From NCBI GenBank assembly GCA_029204225.1, contig CM055097.1, positions 2,093,414 to 2,157,413 of the forward strand: a stretch of DNA of 64,000 nucleotides, in the 5' to 3' direction. Positions within the stretch are counted from its first letter, which is position 1. Each line of letters starts with the position of its first letter. The DNA is from Diphasiastrum complanatum (Eukaryota > Streptophyta > Lycopodiopsida > Lycopodiales > Lycopodiaceae). Shown here one piece after another: positions 47,543 through 64,000 of this stretch. The position numbers and the translations under genes are program-made. The notes under the pieces were generated by a model. That model saw only the letters and a list, made by a program, of their open reading frames with translations. It made no database searches and was not told the origin of the DNA.

Positions 47543-48648
47543 TGATAGTACTAACCCACAGGCGAAAAATGCGACACCGTGTTTTTACACATGATTTGTA
47601 ACAAGCGAAAAGGCGACACTACCTTACAAAATGCCAAAGGTGTCCTTACAGAAAGGCGAAGGCACCCTATAAATCAAATCTTAAAGCATTTGTCAGAGTG
47701 TTGCATTTTTTGCATCTTCACCAATGTTCATTTCAGCAAAGGCTGATGTCGCAGCCTTTTCACGCTCATCTCATGCAACTGTGCTAACAGATTTGACAAC
47801 GACATCAGCCACGCACGATCTCCTACAGACAGCACATCCACTTTGCACTTTCTTCATCTCTGCACACCTGTAAAATTGTGTATATATATTGAATACCATT
47901 TGTGTATTCTGTAATAATGACAAAATACACATGTGAGATAACAACGTGTGTGAAAACAATAGCATCAGAAGCTTATGAGAGATAGACAAAGTAGATGTCC
48001 TCACGCATTGATTCTTTGTATTGTCAATAATAGGTTCATTCATTTTACAAATTGGATCAACTTTGTAGAGCACGCGGTTTTGTCTGATGTTGTTTTGTGC
48101 TCCATAGCATTATTGACATGTATATTTTGCTATACTTAATTTGATAACAACTTTGTTTTGTTCTACGTTCAAATTTGTGTCAATATTGCTATGCTTTCCT
48201 ACATTTTGTCTGGCTGTCTTATTGCTCAATCTGGTAATCTGTTCTTAGCGAATTATTATTAGCCTAGTTGTTCGCGATTAATATTTAGTCTTGTCTTTCG
48301 TGACTAATTCGTGACTAACTATTAGTCGAGCTCAGTCTAGCTCTTCGCGAATCATTTGTGACTAATAATTTGTCTAGCTGTTCGCGACAAATTATCCTTC
48401 TGATGTTTTGTTGCTTAATGTTTGGCTACGCAATCACATCGACCATGATTTCTATCACTAACGTTCTGTTCGTTTCTGATAGGCATAGTCATGCTTAGGG
48501 AAAGAGTAATATAGATCATTCTGCTGCACACGAACACTTTTCGTTCGAGTTAGTTTCTTGTTCGAGATTCGAGTTCATTTCTTTTCGTGTTCGTTTTCCT
48601 TTCGAGCTATTTTAGTTTCTCACACTCACACACCCTCTTTCTCCAACA
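47543..48648 (+). repeat. 5' LTR of a copia element
   Basis: The LTR ends at CTCCAACA directly before the PBS, and its last ~570 bp match 52434-53013 at about 90 %. It includes runs of TCGCGA-type motifs (gttcgcgattaat, tcttcgcgaatc). The start at 47543 (TGATAGTAC) is tentative; the 5' half is not covered by the 3' copy. Confidence 0.65.
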
Positions 48649-48660
48649 TGGTATCAGAGC
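48649..48660 (+). other. Primer-binding site of copia at 48.6 kb
   Basis: TGGTATCAGAGC, exact initiator tRNA-Met complement, immediately after the LTR. Confidence 0.9.
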
Positions 48661-48832
48661 TATTTTTGTACTCTGATAAGCTTCCACAGTACAAGACTCT
48701 ACCAGCCAATAGAGTAATTGTCTTCTTGTTCTGTAATTTAGTACCAGATTTTCATACTTAGATCACTAATAGTTTTTCCTATCACTTAGACTAATCTTCC
48801 ACATAGATTCCCAAGGGAAAGGCAGTCCTATC

Positions 48833-49145
48833 ATGGACAAGCTTGATGGAGCCAATTACCATCTATGAAAATTCAAGATGAAAATTGTACTAATGGCTAA
48901 AGAATTGTATGACATTGTTACAGGTGCAAAAGAGAAACCTGAAGCAGACGACACAACAATCACCAGATGGAAGCTAAAGGATGGAAAGGCTTTCGCGCTG
49001 ATCATCCTCAACATTACGGATACCCAGATCGGCCATGTATTCGAGGCCCAGACATCGAAAGAAGTCTGAGACATCTTGAGCACACTATACAAAGTGCGAG
49101 ATATAGCTTCCAAGCTACATCTCAGAAAGAAATTTATCTAGAGGA
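48833..49145 (+). pseudogene. Copia Gag N-terminal fragment
   Basis: 'MDKLDGANYHL', then TGA where Trp is expected, then 'KFKMKIVLMAKELYDIVTG' and '[20 protein letters not shown]', a second Trp-to-TGA, and 'LSTLYKVRDIASKLHLRKKF'. It breaks off at about 49141 where unrelated sequence begins, so most of the element has been replaced. Confidence 0.85.
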
Positions 49146-52022
49146 TGAATAGTAATGCAAGTCGGTATGCATTACACTTGAATCCATCGAGATTTCCAAA
49201 GAATACCCAACCCCCCACTTGGAAGTCTCTCGGTGATCTTTTCAGGCTTGCATAATGTTGGTCCCCATCCTAGGTACACTAGACATTCTCACGTGCAATC
49301 CGTAGCATTTCCCACATATCATGTAGGAAATCCGCTACTTCTTCAAACTTGAACGTCCGAGTCTCTACTGCAATGGGTGATATAGGTTTAAAATTATACG
49401 TAAGTACGTATGGGCTATAACCGGTAGCCAAATGCTTACTATAACCCAATCTCCATCAAGGTGATTACCTCTTCGAGGAGAAAATATGAATAGATATCTA
49501 ACTAATCTTCCGATCTTGTAGGTAATCCTTCTTTTAACCGATCAAGTATAACTAGAATCTGAACTATGATTCGTCAATCATAATTCATCGGATTCTTGTC
49601 TGATACTCAATAAAAGAAGGTAACTACCAATGATTAGAAGAACTATCAATTTAGAGTCATCTCTAGTTTAGCAAATACGGCCAACCAAAAGTGACCAGCG
49701 AACTTCGAATCACAAATGTTCATAATGCCACTTTGGTAATCCGTAAAACCAAAACAGATACTCTAATTACTTGGTCTTTACCCAAATAAACATAGTCGAT
49801 TTGGTAAGATGGCCAGTTATTACCAAAATTCCACTATCTTGTTTATTCATCCGGGGTAATCTACCATGAACACAATCTCCTCCTATGGATTAGGTGTATC
49901 TTAGAATCTGAGTATGAAATCTCAACTTTCCAGATTCTAAGAGTGCAATACAATTCTTAAAAGACACATGAGCTGTACACAAAGTCCTTTCCATCTGGAA
50001 AGTTCCAGACTTTTACAACTCACACACGGTGCCAATATAAGAATTGTAATCCAAAAAATGCCCTTACTTTAGACACGACACAAATTGTCATTCCAAAGTT
50101 AGGGTCCCAATCTAGAATACGTCTAGATTTTCCTCTTAGGTTCTAATCTAGAATAACTTAAGATTTATCGGAACCTCATTATGTGAAGTTCTAACTTTTG
50201 GCAAACAACTATCCAACTCTCCTGAGTCTTCCGGGATAGAATTCCATCCTTTCCAAACGGGAAAAGATAAGTCCCAAAAGTCTTCGTGTATTCTATGCAC
50301 ACCCGTCAGTAAATGAATCCAAAACGACTCATAAATGGTGTGACTTATAAGCAATACAACTCAACAATAATATCCATAAGTGAGATTACTATTGTTGATT
50401 TTTCACAACCAACTCAGAAATAACGCTCCTGACTCGGTTAGTTGTATCAGTTAGAAAATACTTAAATGTCTTGGTGTGGTACCAAAACACCACATTTAAT
50501 CTTTTTCTAAATCACTTCTAGGTCAATAAGCAATTTTCAATGAGAAATTACTAACCCAGCGAGAAATTGTCTTAAACACAATTCTCATCAATATGCATAT
50601 ATATCAACAACTAGTTTATGCATGCAAATAAACTTAGTTTACGGAATACTTTGTAGATCCACAGGATTAGTAGTTTGTACAAAAGGTTTTAACGATCCTA
50701 CAAAGATTCACTACATAGCATATCTCTACAGATGGCTCATGATTTGTACACAACACTTTCATAACCGAGAATCCTATAACTTGGTTATCCTCTAAGAGAG
50801 AATATTTCTCAAAGATTGCTATTTCACATCCAAAATCTCAACCGGAGACTACTCAAAAGAATATATTGCAGGCATGAATTTCCTTCCTTGCATCAACCCA
50901 CGGATCTCAATCCAAACTAAGATCAAGTTGATTCTATCCAGCAAGGAACAGGTTTTAACAAACCTCCATCTTGCAATAGAATTCCAAGTTCTGACACAAA
51001 TCAATTGGACTTGTTATCAGCCACTTTTCTTACGCAAGAGTACTTTTTAAAATTTTCTCCTTTAAATCTTTAAACCAGATATCAACAATAATCCCTAAAG
51101 GATTTCTGTAATATCTAAATATCCTATCGTTTCTGATTCATAAAATAGGTCCATCATCGATATAACAGATTCCTCCTTGAATCTTTGACCGATGTTTCTC
51201 CTTAATAATTCTCTTTTGTTCCTAGTTCTCCCCCTTTTTGGCAGGAAACACCACGAGTTTCCAAGGGGTGCAGATCATTTAAGATTTGCCCAGGAGAAGA
51301 GTCTAAGAAGAGATCCAAGAAAATCTTGAAAGCCCAAAGAAGTGTTGCATCAGTGTAAGTAAATACCAATGATGTCCCAACACGGTGACTAAACCAAAGA
51401 TCTTCTTGGTTACCAAGCTTGAGATTTAACCTATAAATCATAAAAGGATTTCTTGAAGATTCAAGTAGAGAAAATAAGTTTAGAAAACGGTTTCATTAAC
51501 CATTTATGTGACATCGTCCATGGTCAATGGGTAATCAGTATTACCTTCCAAGGAATCACAAATTTTTGAGTTAACAAATGTGTTAAGAAATTCACCAATA
51601 TATCATTTATTAAGAAATAGTTGGTCGGGTTTCCGGTTTTGTAAATTTGAGATATCCAAAAAGGGGTCATGACCAATATCTCAAATTTCTGACAAAACAC
51701 TTGTTTTATAACCGATAGTATTTGGCATCACTAAGATTTACAACCATACTATGGTCAAGTGATCCAGTTAGTTTCAGATCTTCATTTTGGAATCTCCTGC
51801 ATCCCATACCACAGGTTCTTCCTCCACGAAGGCCTTCCACTTCCTGATCCAAGTGTCAAGAAAATAGTACAATTATATGAAGTTGTCGGAAATTTATAAA
51901 AAAATTTAACTTCACTCAAACAAACATTCTTTCGTCCCTTTTCACAATCTTTACGGTCATCGTAAGATTCAGAGTGACAAATTTAGATATAGGGAAGAAT
52001 GAACCGACTTTTTCTTGTTCTT
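49146..52022. other. Non-coding insertion inside the copia element
   Basis: No domain is seen. A plus-strand 'gttctccccctttttggcag' at 51225-51244 is, on the minus strand, a polypurine 'aaaaagggggagaac' preceded by the frame 'CQKGGE', as in the region before the PPT of some plant copia elements. An antisense copia-type element is therefore possible, but I could not define LTRs. Confidence 0.35.
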
Positions 52023-52396
52023 AACACCCGTAAGTTAATGTGACTATAAGGGAATTGGGGCCCTTATGTTTACATGGTCATAATTAAGGGCTAAGGGCTA
52101 AGGGAGAGAGAGAGAGAGAGATCTAGGCCACGTCATCCAGTTCTCCAATGACTCACTGATAGACCCATACAAATCCACCATCAAGTATTTAGGCCTACAA
52201 CCATTAATTATGATATGACACCTCACTGGACACCTCTGCAGCCTATCTGGGCCACGTCATCCAATTCTCCAATGACTCACTGATAGACCCATACAAATCC
52301 ACCATCAAGTATTTAGGCCTACAACCATTAATTATGACCATGTACGCATAAGGGCCCCAATTCCCTTATAATCACAATTAACTTACGGGTTGTTTG
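52023..52396. repeat. Inverted repeat with ~65-bp arms around a direct duplication
   Basis: The left arm (52023-52087, 'aagggaattggggcccttat') is the reverse complement of the right arm (52331-52396, 'ataagggccccaattccctt') with only a few mismatches. Between them a ~93-bp unit ('ccaatgactcactgatagac') is present twice (52121-52214, 52246-52338), and (GA)n lies beside the left arm. Confidence 0.8.
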
Positions 52397-52433
52397 TCTA
52401 CCAGTCCCTAGCATGGACACGCTATGGGCATGA

Positions 52434-53013
52434 CACACGCAGTTTCGTCCGCTATTGTCTTGTGCTCCACATCATCATTGACATGTATATTTTGCTATAC
52501 TTAATCTAATAACAGCTCTATTTTGTTCTGCGTTCATATTTGTGTCAATATTACTATGCTTTCCTACATTCTGTCTGACTCTCTTATTGCTCATTCTGGT
52601 AATCTGTTCTTAGTGAATTATTATTAGTCTAGCTGTTCGCGACTAATATTTAGTCTTGCCTTTCGCGACTAATTCGCGACTGATTATCAGTCGAGCTTAG
52701 CCTAGCTCTTCACAAATCATTTGTGACTAATAATTTGTCTAGTTGTTCGTGACAAATTATCCTACTGATATTTTGTTTTTCAATGTTTGGCTACATAATC
52801 AGATTGACCGTGATTTCTATCACTAACGTTCTGTTCTTTTCTGATAGGCGTAGTCATGCTTAGGGAAAGAGTAATATAGCTCATTTCGCTGCGCACAAAC
52901 ACTTTTCGTTCAAGTTCGTTTCTTGTTCGAGTTTCGAGTTCACTTATTTTCGTGTTTGTTTTCCTTTCGAGCTATTTTAGTTTCTCACACTCACACACCC
53001 TCTTTCTCCAACA
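52434..53013 (+). repeat. Partial 3' LTR of the copia element at 48.6 kb
   Basis: Matches the end of the 5' LTR (for example 'gacatgtatattttgctata', 'ttgttcgtgacaaattatcc') and stops at CTCCAACA. Its 5' half is missing, replaced by the inverted-repeat structure upstream. Confidence 0.85.
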
Positions 53014-53550
<537 letters not shown>

Positions 53551-54879
53551 TCAAAGTTATGGGAGCTGCGGGTAAGGACCTCATGGTTGAGGCAAATGCT
53601 TTCATTCATTCATTCCACCTTTGGTCTCAAAGAGGATGTCATATCTGCTGCTTGGGTGGGTAAGCTCCAATCCACCACAGTGTTTCTGCATTTCAAGGAT
53701 GGTTTGCTTCATCCAAACGTTCTACGTAAAAGAGGTTGCTTGAAGGGATCTACTATATGTTGAGAAAGCTTGGCTTCTCATACTTCCTTTCATTACAAGC
53801 CTATGCCTTCATCACATCTTCAAGCAACAAAAATAGCAAAATATCACATCAATCCGCATAGAATTCCATAGTGGAGAAAATGCAAAGAGACACAAGACTT
53901 GGAGACAAGAGAGTATCCTCTTAATAAAGATTTTAGCATTATAATAATTATTTTGCAAATTACACATGCATAGTCCTTATAAAAATGGAGGAGCTTTATG
54001 ATTAGGCCACACCAAAGTGAACTTCCTAGGCCAATCACCTTATGCTACCTAGATTAACTAGCTTTTTGCTCTCCAATTTAACTTTACAACTTTTTAAGCT
54101 TAGGTTACAAAATGGCCATCTCATGTTGGGCTTATCTTCGTAGAATGCCAATCCTAGGCTTATTTACTACCATTCACTTATCTATTCATAGTTTGTAAGA
54201 TAAATATTTGCCCATGCTAGTGTTGCCTTAGTATCAAGTAATGTCCCAAAAATCTAGTAACAAATATCCTTATTGCTTCATGTTGTAGTCTACTAGTAGT
54301 CTTTTTAGTTTGGTTAATTCCAAAATTTGACTTGTGTTAGGCCCAATAGACTCTTACTTGTGATATTTACTAATCTTTGAACCAAAAAAATCTTGGTTGT
54401 TTGATGCTCGGTGATCTTGCTTCTATCTTAAGGTTTTTTGTGATAATTTTATGTCCTTTGCAATCTATTTTATGGTTGGTCCTACCTTTCTCTTAGGTAG
54501 TTGCTACTAGATGTTCTTAAGTTCATGTAAAGGTGTCAAAGGCAATTATACTAAGACCAAGGAATAAAAACGATATAATTTAGGTTATTCCTAATATGAG
54601 ATTGTTGTTTATTAGTATTCATTGTGACAGCTAACTAAAATTCCAACCAAACAACAAAAATTGAAGACATTTTGTCCAACTAGGCTAGTAATTTCAAAAG
54701 GATGTGTAGGATTTTTTTTATATACTCATAGATAGGCACGCTACATTAGGACAACATTTGGCAAGAAGTAACAATAGCACAAGTTATAGGACATACAATT
54801 TGCAATGAGTTGAGTTTGAAACCATACTATTTTATAGCATACGCCTACCTTTGATAAGGGTTTTTGCCCAAAACGGTTG
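53551..54879. other. No recognised gene
   Basis: The open frame 53548-53763 has no domain, and the rest is AT-rich without repeats I can define. It may be leader or LTR sequence of the gypsy gag that follows. Confidence 0.35.
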
Positions 54880-56037
54880 GGGCACCCGCCCGATGTCTAC
54901 AACAAATGGCTCCTATGCTTCTGTGAAAAGTGTGAAAACTATGAAAGGGACAAAAGTTCAAACTCCCTCTGGGAGGCATTTTTCCTAGTATGCAATGAAT
55001 ACTTTCTTCCCTTGTTAGATGATTATGAACATTTTCAAAAACTTTCAAGATTGACTATGACTAAAGGCCTTGATCAATTTATAATTTATAAGATTTCCAT
55101 GAGTATCTTAATCCTCTTTATAGTGAAATACCTTCGAAGATACAAATGCTCATGTTCATTGATGGTTTACCTAAGGACTATCAAGTGGATGTTCAAAGGG
55201 ACCATCCCAACGCCTTAGAAGATGCTAGTAGGGTTGCAAAATTTACGATGATACTGCTAAGCCGCATAAGAGCCATCACCCTAATGAGCAAAAGAAGGGT
55301 TTTCAATTTAAAAGGAAGGATAAGAAAGTTACCGATGAGGCATCTTCCAATCCTAATTCTAGGAAACCCAAACACCACTTTAATAAACATCAAGGTGACA
55401 AGAAGGACCTAGCAGAAGCTCAAAATAAGAATCTTTGCTTCAAGTGCAATGGAGAGTGTCACCTTGCACGTGATTGTGTCGAAAACAAAGCATCAACCTT
55501 AGATATAATATCTCAAACTAATGAGATAGATACTTATTTTCGTAATTCAATGCTTTATGGACCTAATGACTTAATTTGCAGTAAGGGTAAAATTGGAGAA
55601 CATGTTGTTGATGTACATTTTGACATGGGATCCACTCATAATTTTATAAATGCAAATTTGGTGCAAATGTTGAACCTTCCCATCAAAAAAAGTGAGAAGA
55701 AATATTGTGTGACAATGGTGTGGATGTTGTTCTTGGGAAACAATGGCAAAAAAAAGAATTAATCATTGCAAATTGATTTTGTTGGAAAATCTTTAACTTT
55801 TTTGCATGATTATTCTTTAATCAAAATTAGTGCTAGTTTAAGTGTTGATGCTACTGGTATTAAATCTTACTCTAAGCATGAACTTAATTTTCTAATAAAG
55901 AACACAAAGTATAAATTTTATTTATGTTTTCACAAAAACTTTATTTGTTGCAATGATGAGATTCTTAAACTTAATGCCATAAACTTACCTAGTGAGAACA
56001 CTCATGAATTTGAAGCCTATAGTGAACTTAGGCAATG
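54880..56037 (+). pseudogene. Gypsy Gag-protease remnant
   Basis: With frame changes: 'FIDGLPKDYQVDVQRDHPNA' (Gag), a CCHC knuckle 'CFKCNGECHLARDC' at about 55438-55480, then a protease-like frame from 55550 with 'VVDVHFDMGSTHNFINANLV', where the active-site D-S/T-G reads D-M-G. The sequence after 55766 is open but diverged. It is followed without a gap by copia integrase. Confidence 0.8.
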
Positions 56038-57180
56038 AGGTGTGGATAGGATCGAAGCCATCACTTAAGCATATTCGAGTGTTTGGATGCATTGCTTACT
56101 CTTAGATCCCCAAAGATTTAAGAAAGAAACTGGACAACACCAGTAGAAAGTCGATCTTCATCGGCTATTCTCCTGACCACAAGGCGTACAAGCTCTACAA
56201 CCTAGACACTCAGAAATCGTTCACTAGTAGAGACATTATTTTTCATGGAAGACAAATTCATCAACCACAAGAGAAAAGCTCCATCGACTTCCAATCCTAG
56301 AGTCGACAACTTCGAACTCGAGACTGATCACAAGCTCGACACCGACTCGGACAATGAGTCTGAAGCTCAACAAGTTGAACCACATCAGAGGATCGAATTT
56401 CGACTCTGAAGATCGAATCGATCCAGACAGCCTTCATCCCGATTTATGGATGATCCAGCCTGCTAATTTGTGCAAGAACCAACCATTGTTTTTGAGGCAA
56501 TGTTGACACTTAATGCTGACTAGTGGAAAGCTACAATGGACACTAAATTCGATTCTCTTATCGAGAATTCAACAGCCAATGGCTTCTCCCAAATTTTGGA
56601 TTATTCGGTGATCTTCAGTCTTGTTGTCAAACATACTTCGATTCGACTTCTACTCTCGTATGCAGCTAGATCTAATCTCAAAGTCCACCAAATGGATGTC
56701 CAAACTACCTTCCTCAACGGGACTATCGAAGAGAAAATCTATATGTCGCAGCTAGAGGGATATGAACTGAAGGGTAAAGGCACCTAGTGTGCAAAATTCA
56801 CAAGGCTCTCTATGGTTTGAAATAGTCAACAAGAGTTTGGTTTCAAAAGATCAACGCATTTCTAATCGAAAATGGTTTTATTCCAAACTTGGAAGACTCA
56901 AATGTTTACTTCAAGTCTGTTTCTACTTCTTTCATTATCATCACTCTTTATGTCGATGATACGTTGCTATTTAGTAACAATCTGAATTTATTGAAGGATA
57001 CGAAATGCATGCTAGCATAGGAGTACAAGATGACTGATATGAGTCCATGCCATTATTGTCTCGGAATCCAAATCTATCGACATCGACCCAACAGACAGAT
57101 TTTCATCAGTCAACAACGATATCTCACTAATGTGAGAAAAAATTCGAAATAACCAATTGCAAATTGAGCTACTTCCCACT
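56038..57180 (+). pseudogene. Copia integrase C-terminus and RT remnant
   Basis: 'PSLKHIRVFGCIAYS' and 'KLDNTSRKSIFIGYSPDHKA' mark the copia integrase C-terminal region. '[20 protein letters not shown]' and, after stops, '[19 protein letters not shown]' mark RT. The stops include CAG-to-TAG in 'YGLK*STRVWF'. RNase H is not reached: from about 57230 the sequence is an antisense copia gag. Confidence 0.88.
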
Positions 57181-57239
57181 CGACCCTGGTCTGAAGTTTT
57201 CAAAGGAGCAATGTCCACAAATCGAACCACGAATCATCC

Positions 57240-58044
57240 GAATTCACATATTTGTCTTTGACCAAAAAAGTGCCTTCGTCCATTTCAACTTCAAGAGATG
57301 TTGTAATTGTATTTGCTTGTTGATCAGGTGCTTGGCTGCATTCTTCGCTTTGAGAATTCAGCAATCCTGGATCTCATGGTTATTGCACTTGCAATACCTG
57401 CAAAACACCTTTTTCTTCAACGAATGTGGATTTGATGATTGTTCTTGACTTTGAGTCTGTTTCTGATTCAATGTAGACTACTTGGAGGCTTTCTGCTTCT
57501 GTCGTTTCGAGCCCTTGTTGACATACAAAGCATGAGATGAAGAGGTAGATGAAGTGTCTTGACTTCTTCGATTATCTTCTTGCAACAACATAGTGATAAC
57601 TCTGGTAAGGGTTAAATCTGAGTGTGTCATGATGATCATCACCCAGCCCTCATATGTAGAGGGCAAACTTGAAAGCTTCTGAAGAGAATCATTATTCGAC
57701 ATCTTGAGTGTGAAGAATTTCCTTCAAAAATGTAACTTGGTAGTTGCGTCTCTCACATCATATAGTGAGCTCAAGATGTCCCAAACTTCTTTCGAAGTCT
57801 TAGCTTCAGCTATGTGGCCAATTTGAGTATCTGATATATTGAGAATAATAAGCGCGAAAGCTTTACCATCCTTGAATTTCGATTTTGAGTCTTTTATGTC
57901 ATCTTTAGGTTTCACTTCGATACCTGTAACAACATCCCATAGCTCGTTGTCGATTAGCAAAGTCTTCATATTAAATTTCCATAAATGATAATTGGATCCA
58001 TTCAACTTGTCTACGATAAGACCGACTTTACTTTGAGAATCCAT
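57240..58044 (-). pseudogene. Copia Gag with zinc knuckle, antisense
   Basis: From ATG 58044 the minus strand reads 'MDSQSKVGLIVDKLNGSNYH' then 'KAFALIILNISDTQIGHIAE' and 'EVWDILSSLYDVRDATTKLH'. After a frame change (57702 on) 'SNNDSLQKLSSLPSTYEGW', and near 57410 the knuckle 'FCRYCKCNNHEIQDCW'. It is nearly intact compared with the other copies and lies head-to-head against the plus-strand copia fragments. Confidence 0.9.
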
Positions 58045-58223
58045 CTGGAACTTTACTCTGACGACGTTAAGAGAGATACCGTGATGCGTTACAATTGGAA
58101 ATCAATTTTCTAATACCGAAATAAATTGATTCGAACTGAAGAATAATTTGATATCGCGAAAGATATCAAGTATAAGAGCTTGCGCTCTTATATAGTATTA
58201 GGCCTTGAAGAAGAATCAACACT

Positions 58224-58234
58224 CTGATACCATG
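58224..58234 (-). other. Primer-binding site of antisense copia
   Basis: Plus strand ctctgatacca; on the minus strand TGGTATCAGAG, the tRNA-Met complement, between LTR and gag. Confidence 0.85.
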
Positions 58235-58990
58235 TCGGAAAGAGGTGTGTATAAGATAGGTCTAAAAGAATTGAATAAAATTAATTCAAACGACAAGAAA
58301 GAATACTTATCATGCGCAGTTGAATAAACTATCTTCCTCTTTCTTCATGCATGACTACGCCTATCAATTTTGAACAAAACAATAGTGATAAAAATCACGT
58401 TCGATCTTATAGTAACTAACTTTGAAATCATCAGTACTACAATGTTTACGTAGCCAAACATTTAAGCATTGAATTATTAGACAAATAATCTGTCACGAAG
58501 AATTACAGAAACCAGACAAACCTGAACACAATAAAAGATAGTATTGATTCAGTATGAAACGAAACAGAAGTAAATGAGTACAAAAAGTTTGCGGATCAAA
58601 GCCGCGTACTCTAAGCTATTTCTGAGCGACTAAATAAAAGTTTGAATTAAGCGCAACTACTGATAAGTAGTAAGCACAATAGCAATCTCCAATCAACTCT
58701 AAAGAACTGAGCTAGAATGCTCAAGAGTGTTCAAGCTCGCAGGCTTGAGAGAGGGCTGACTATTCAATACTTGATCTGATAATTAGATGTTGAAATATGA
58801 ACAACTATTAACCAAATGTGAAAAATGCAAAAATCGTGACAGTCTTCGCTAAAGTCTTCCCTTAACTTTTAGGGCATCTGGCATTTTGCGAAAAAAGTTG
58901 AAGTGAGAGAAAATCTTGAAAGGTGAAAATCCCGAGAGGCAAAAATTCTAAAAATGTCGAAAGGCGAAAAAGCGAAAAAGCCGACACCGT
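58235..58990 (-). repeat. LTR of the antisense copia (boundary on the far side uncertain)
   Basis: On the minus strand the LTR ends TTTCCGACA (58235 side), directly followed by the PBS TGGTATCAGAG (58224-58234). The far end near 58990 is tentative; the region contains gcgaaaaa/gacaccgtg motifs similar to the LTR beginning near 47560. Confidence 0.55.
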
Positions 58991-59109
58991 GAGCCGTTTT
59001 TGAGTAGTTATGCAGACTGTGTAAAAACACGAAGAAAACTGCAAGACTGGATAAAAACTGGACGAAGATTAAAATGTCGATTAGTCGATTAGTAGGAGAA
59101 TAATCCAAA

Positions 59110-60350
<1,241 letters not shown>

Positions 60351-60360
60351 TAAGGGGGAG
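60351..60360 (+). other. Polypurine tract of copia
   Basis: taagggggag directly before the LTR start TGTTGGAATTC. Confidence 0.85.
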
Positions 60361-60982
60361 TGTTGGAATTCGATGCTCAGTCTCAAATGCATTCAATAAT
60401 GAGCACCTTGAAAAACCAGAAACATAAGGCTCGAATTTCTGAGCAGAAGATCAAAAAATTCAAGATTGAACTTTCTAGAATTTTTCGATATTGTATCGAC
60501 TCGAAAAATTCTATATTTTTTGAGTCAGTATATATTTTTGAATCATTGTAAATTTTGATATTATCGGTCTAAAATCCGACCCAATGACTTCGCGTTGACA
60601 GTCCGCACACTTTGTGCATTCATTAATTGTGTAATGAGGCGGTTGTAATAACTGCAACAAAAGGTTGTTGTAGATATTTTGTAGGATATCAATCCTATAA
60701 TCTTCATTAGAAAACTTCTTTTGATTATTCAAGTTTTTTTTTTTTTTTTTTCTGTAGCCAGCGTTATCAGCTCAACGACTGTAAGCTGAAGTTCTCACTT
60801 CAAGCATTGTACTCACTGTTTGATAAAAATTAGAGTGCAAATTCTCAGTCTCACTATTGTATTGTTTCATTGAACATTTGTCTGAGTCATTCAATTTGAA
60901 TATTCTGTTGCTAACTATGGTGCTTCCGATCCTACACCAAGCTCACTCATTAACTTTCGCTCATTCCTACTGATTTTCGACA
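60361..60982 (+). repeat. 3' LTR of copia (~622 bp)
   Basis: Starts TGTTGGAATTC after the PPT and probably ends TTTTCGACA at 60982, similar to the LTR end TTTCCGACA of the antisense copy. Confidence 0.7.
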
Positions 60983-63660
<2,678 letters not shown>

Positions 63661-64000
63661 TTTGCAAGATTTAAAAAGCAAGAGTTTAATGAAGTTTTTC
63701 CGAAGCAACTACCTTATGGACTACCACCCGCTCGGTCGGTAGATCATAAGATAGATCTTTTGTCTGATAGCTGTCCTATCTTCAGACAACCATATCGGTT
63801 TAGTCTGAAGGAAGAGGAGGAAGTGGCTAGGCAGATCGAGGAGTATCTTAGGATGGGACACATAAGACCTAGTAAATCTCCATGGGGAGCACCTGTCCTT
63901 CTTAAGAGTAAGAAAGATGGGAGTTTCCGGCTATGTGTAGATTACAAGGGTCTGAACAATCTAACAGTTAAAAGTAAATACCCATTGCCCAGGATGGACG
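63661..64000 (+). CDS. Gypsy polyprotein, RT N-terminal part, runs off window
   Basis: One frame is open for 113 codons to the window end: '[20 protein letters not shown]', '[20 protein letters not shown]', '[20 protein letters not shown]' and '[17 protein letters not shown]', the conserved start of Ty3/gypsy reverse transcriptase up to just before motif A. There are no stops, unlike the other gypsy pieces here, so this may be a younger or intact element. The catalytic motifs lie beyond the window. Confidence 0.9.

Overview
The window is nuclear DNA of a land plant with a large, repeat-rich genome. It holds one convincing host gene, a 31-kb receptor-kinase gene on the minus strand, inside layers of Ty1/copia and Ty3/gypsy debris, a non-autonomous LTR element, tRNA-derived short retroposons, satellites and long (CT)n tracts. 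Introns inside the kinase domain and one 23-kb intron fit a non-flowering lineage (fern, lycophyte or gymnosperm-like) better than a compact angiosperm, but this placement is inference.

Layout. 0-5.5 kb: a decayed copia element whose 5' LTR carries a nested solo LTR (1251-2418, AGTAC duplication), then scrambled copia and gypsy pol pieces and a 111-bp tandem repeat inside a gypsy reverse transcriptase. 5.5-11.8 kb: mostly non-coding, with a GT-rich tract, a ~350-bp satellite array (7240-8595) and a broken minus-strand fragment resembling the N-terminal region of plant DEAD-box helicases RH33/RH48.

11.85-42.78 kb: a G-type (B-type) lectin S-receptor-like kinase gene of the SD2-5 type. I assembled eight minus-strand exons; every junction is GT-AG and all phases agree, giving 2,580 nt (859 residues): signal peptide, bulb lectin, cysteine-rich EGF-like stretch, transmembrane helix, complete kinase with non-RD HLD loop, and C-terminal tail. 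The lectin/EGF exons (40.8-42.8 kb) are separated from the TM/kinase exons (11.9-17.7 kb) by a 23.1-kb intron. That intron holds a copia element (20470-24813), two very short SINE-like copies, a LARD-type element (30799-35926, CATGT duplications, no ORF, inverted duplication in its 5' LTR) and an antisense gypsy pol remnant with a 334-bp tandem duplication.

43-64 kb: tandem duplications upstream of the kinase gene, a foldback element, gypsy gag remnants, at least three copies of one copia family (in both orientations), three long (CT)n tracts (one has grown inside a copia RNase H reading frame), and the start of a gypsy reverse transcriptase open to the window end. I see no rRNA, intact tRNA, CRISPR array or bacterial-type operon. 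I do not see a clearly new biological system; the most unusual items are the giant transposon-filled intron with conserved phasing, the self-inverted LTR, and the ultra-short retroposons sharing a CATAATC target start.
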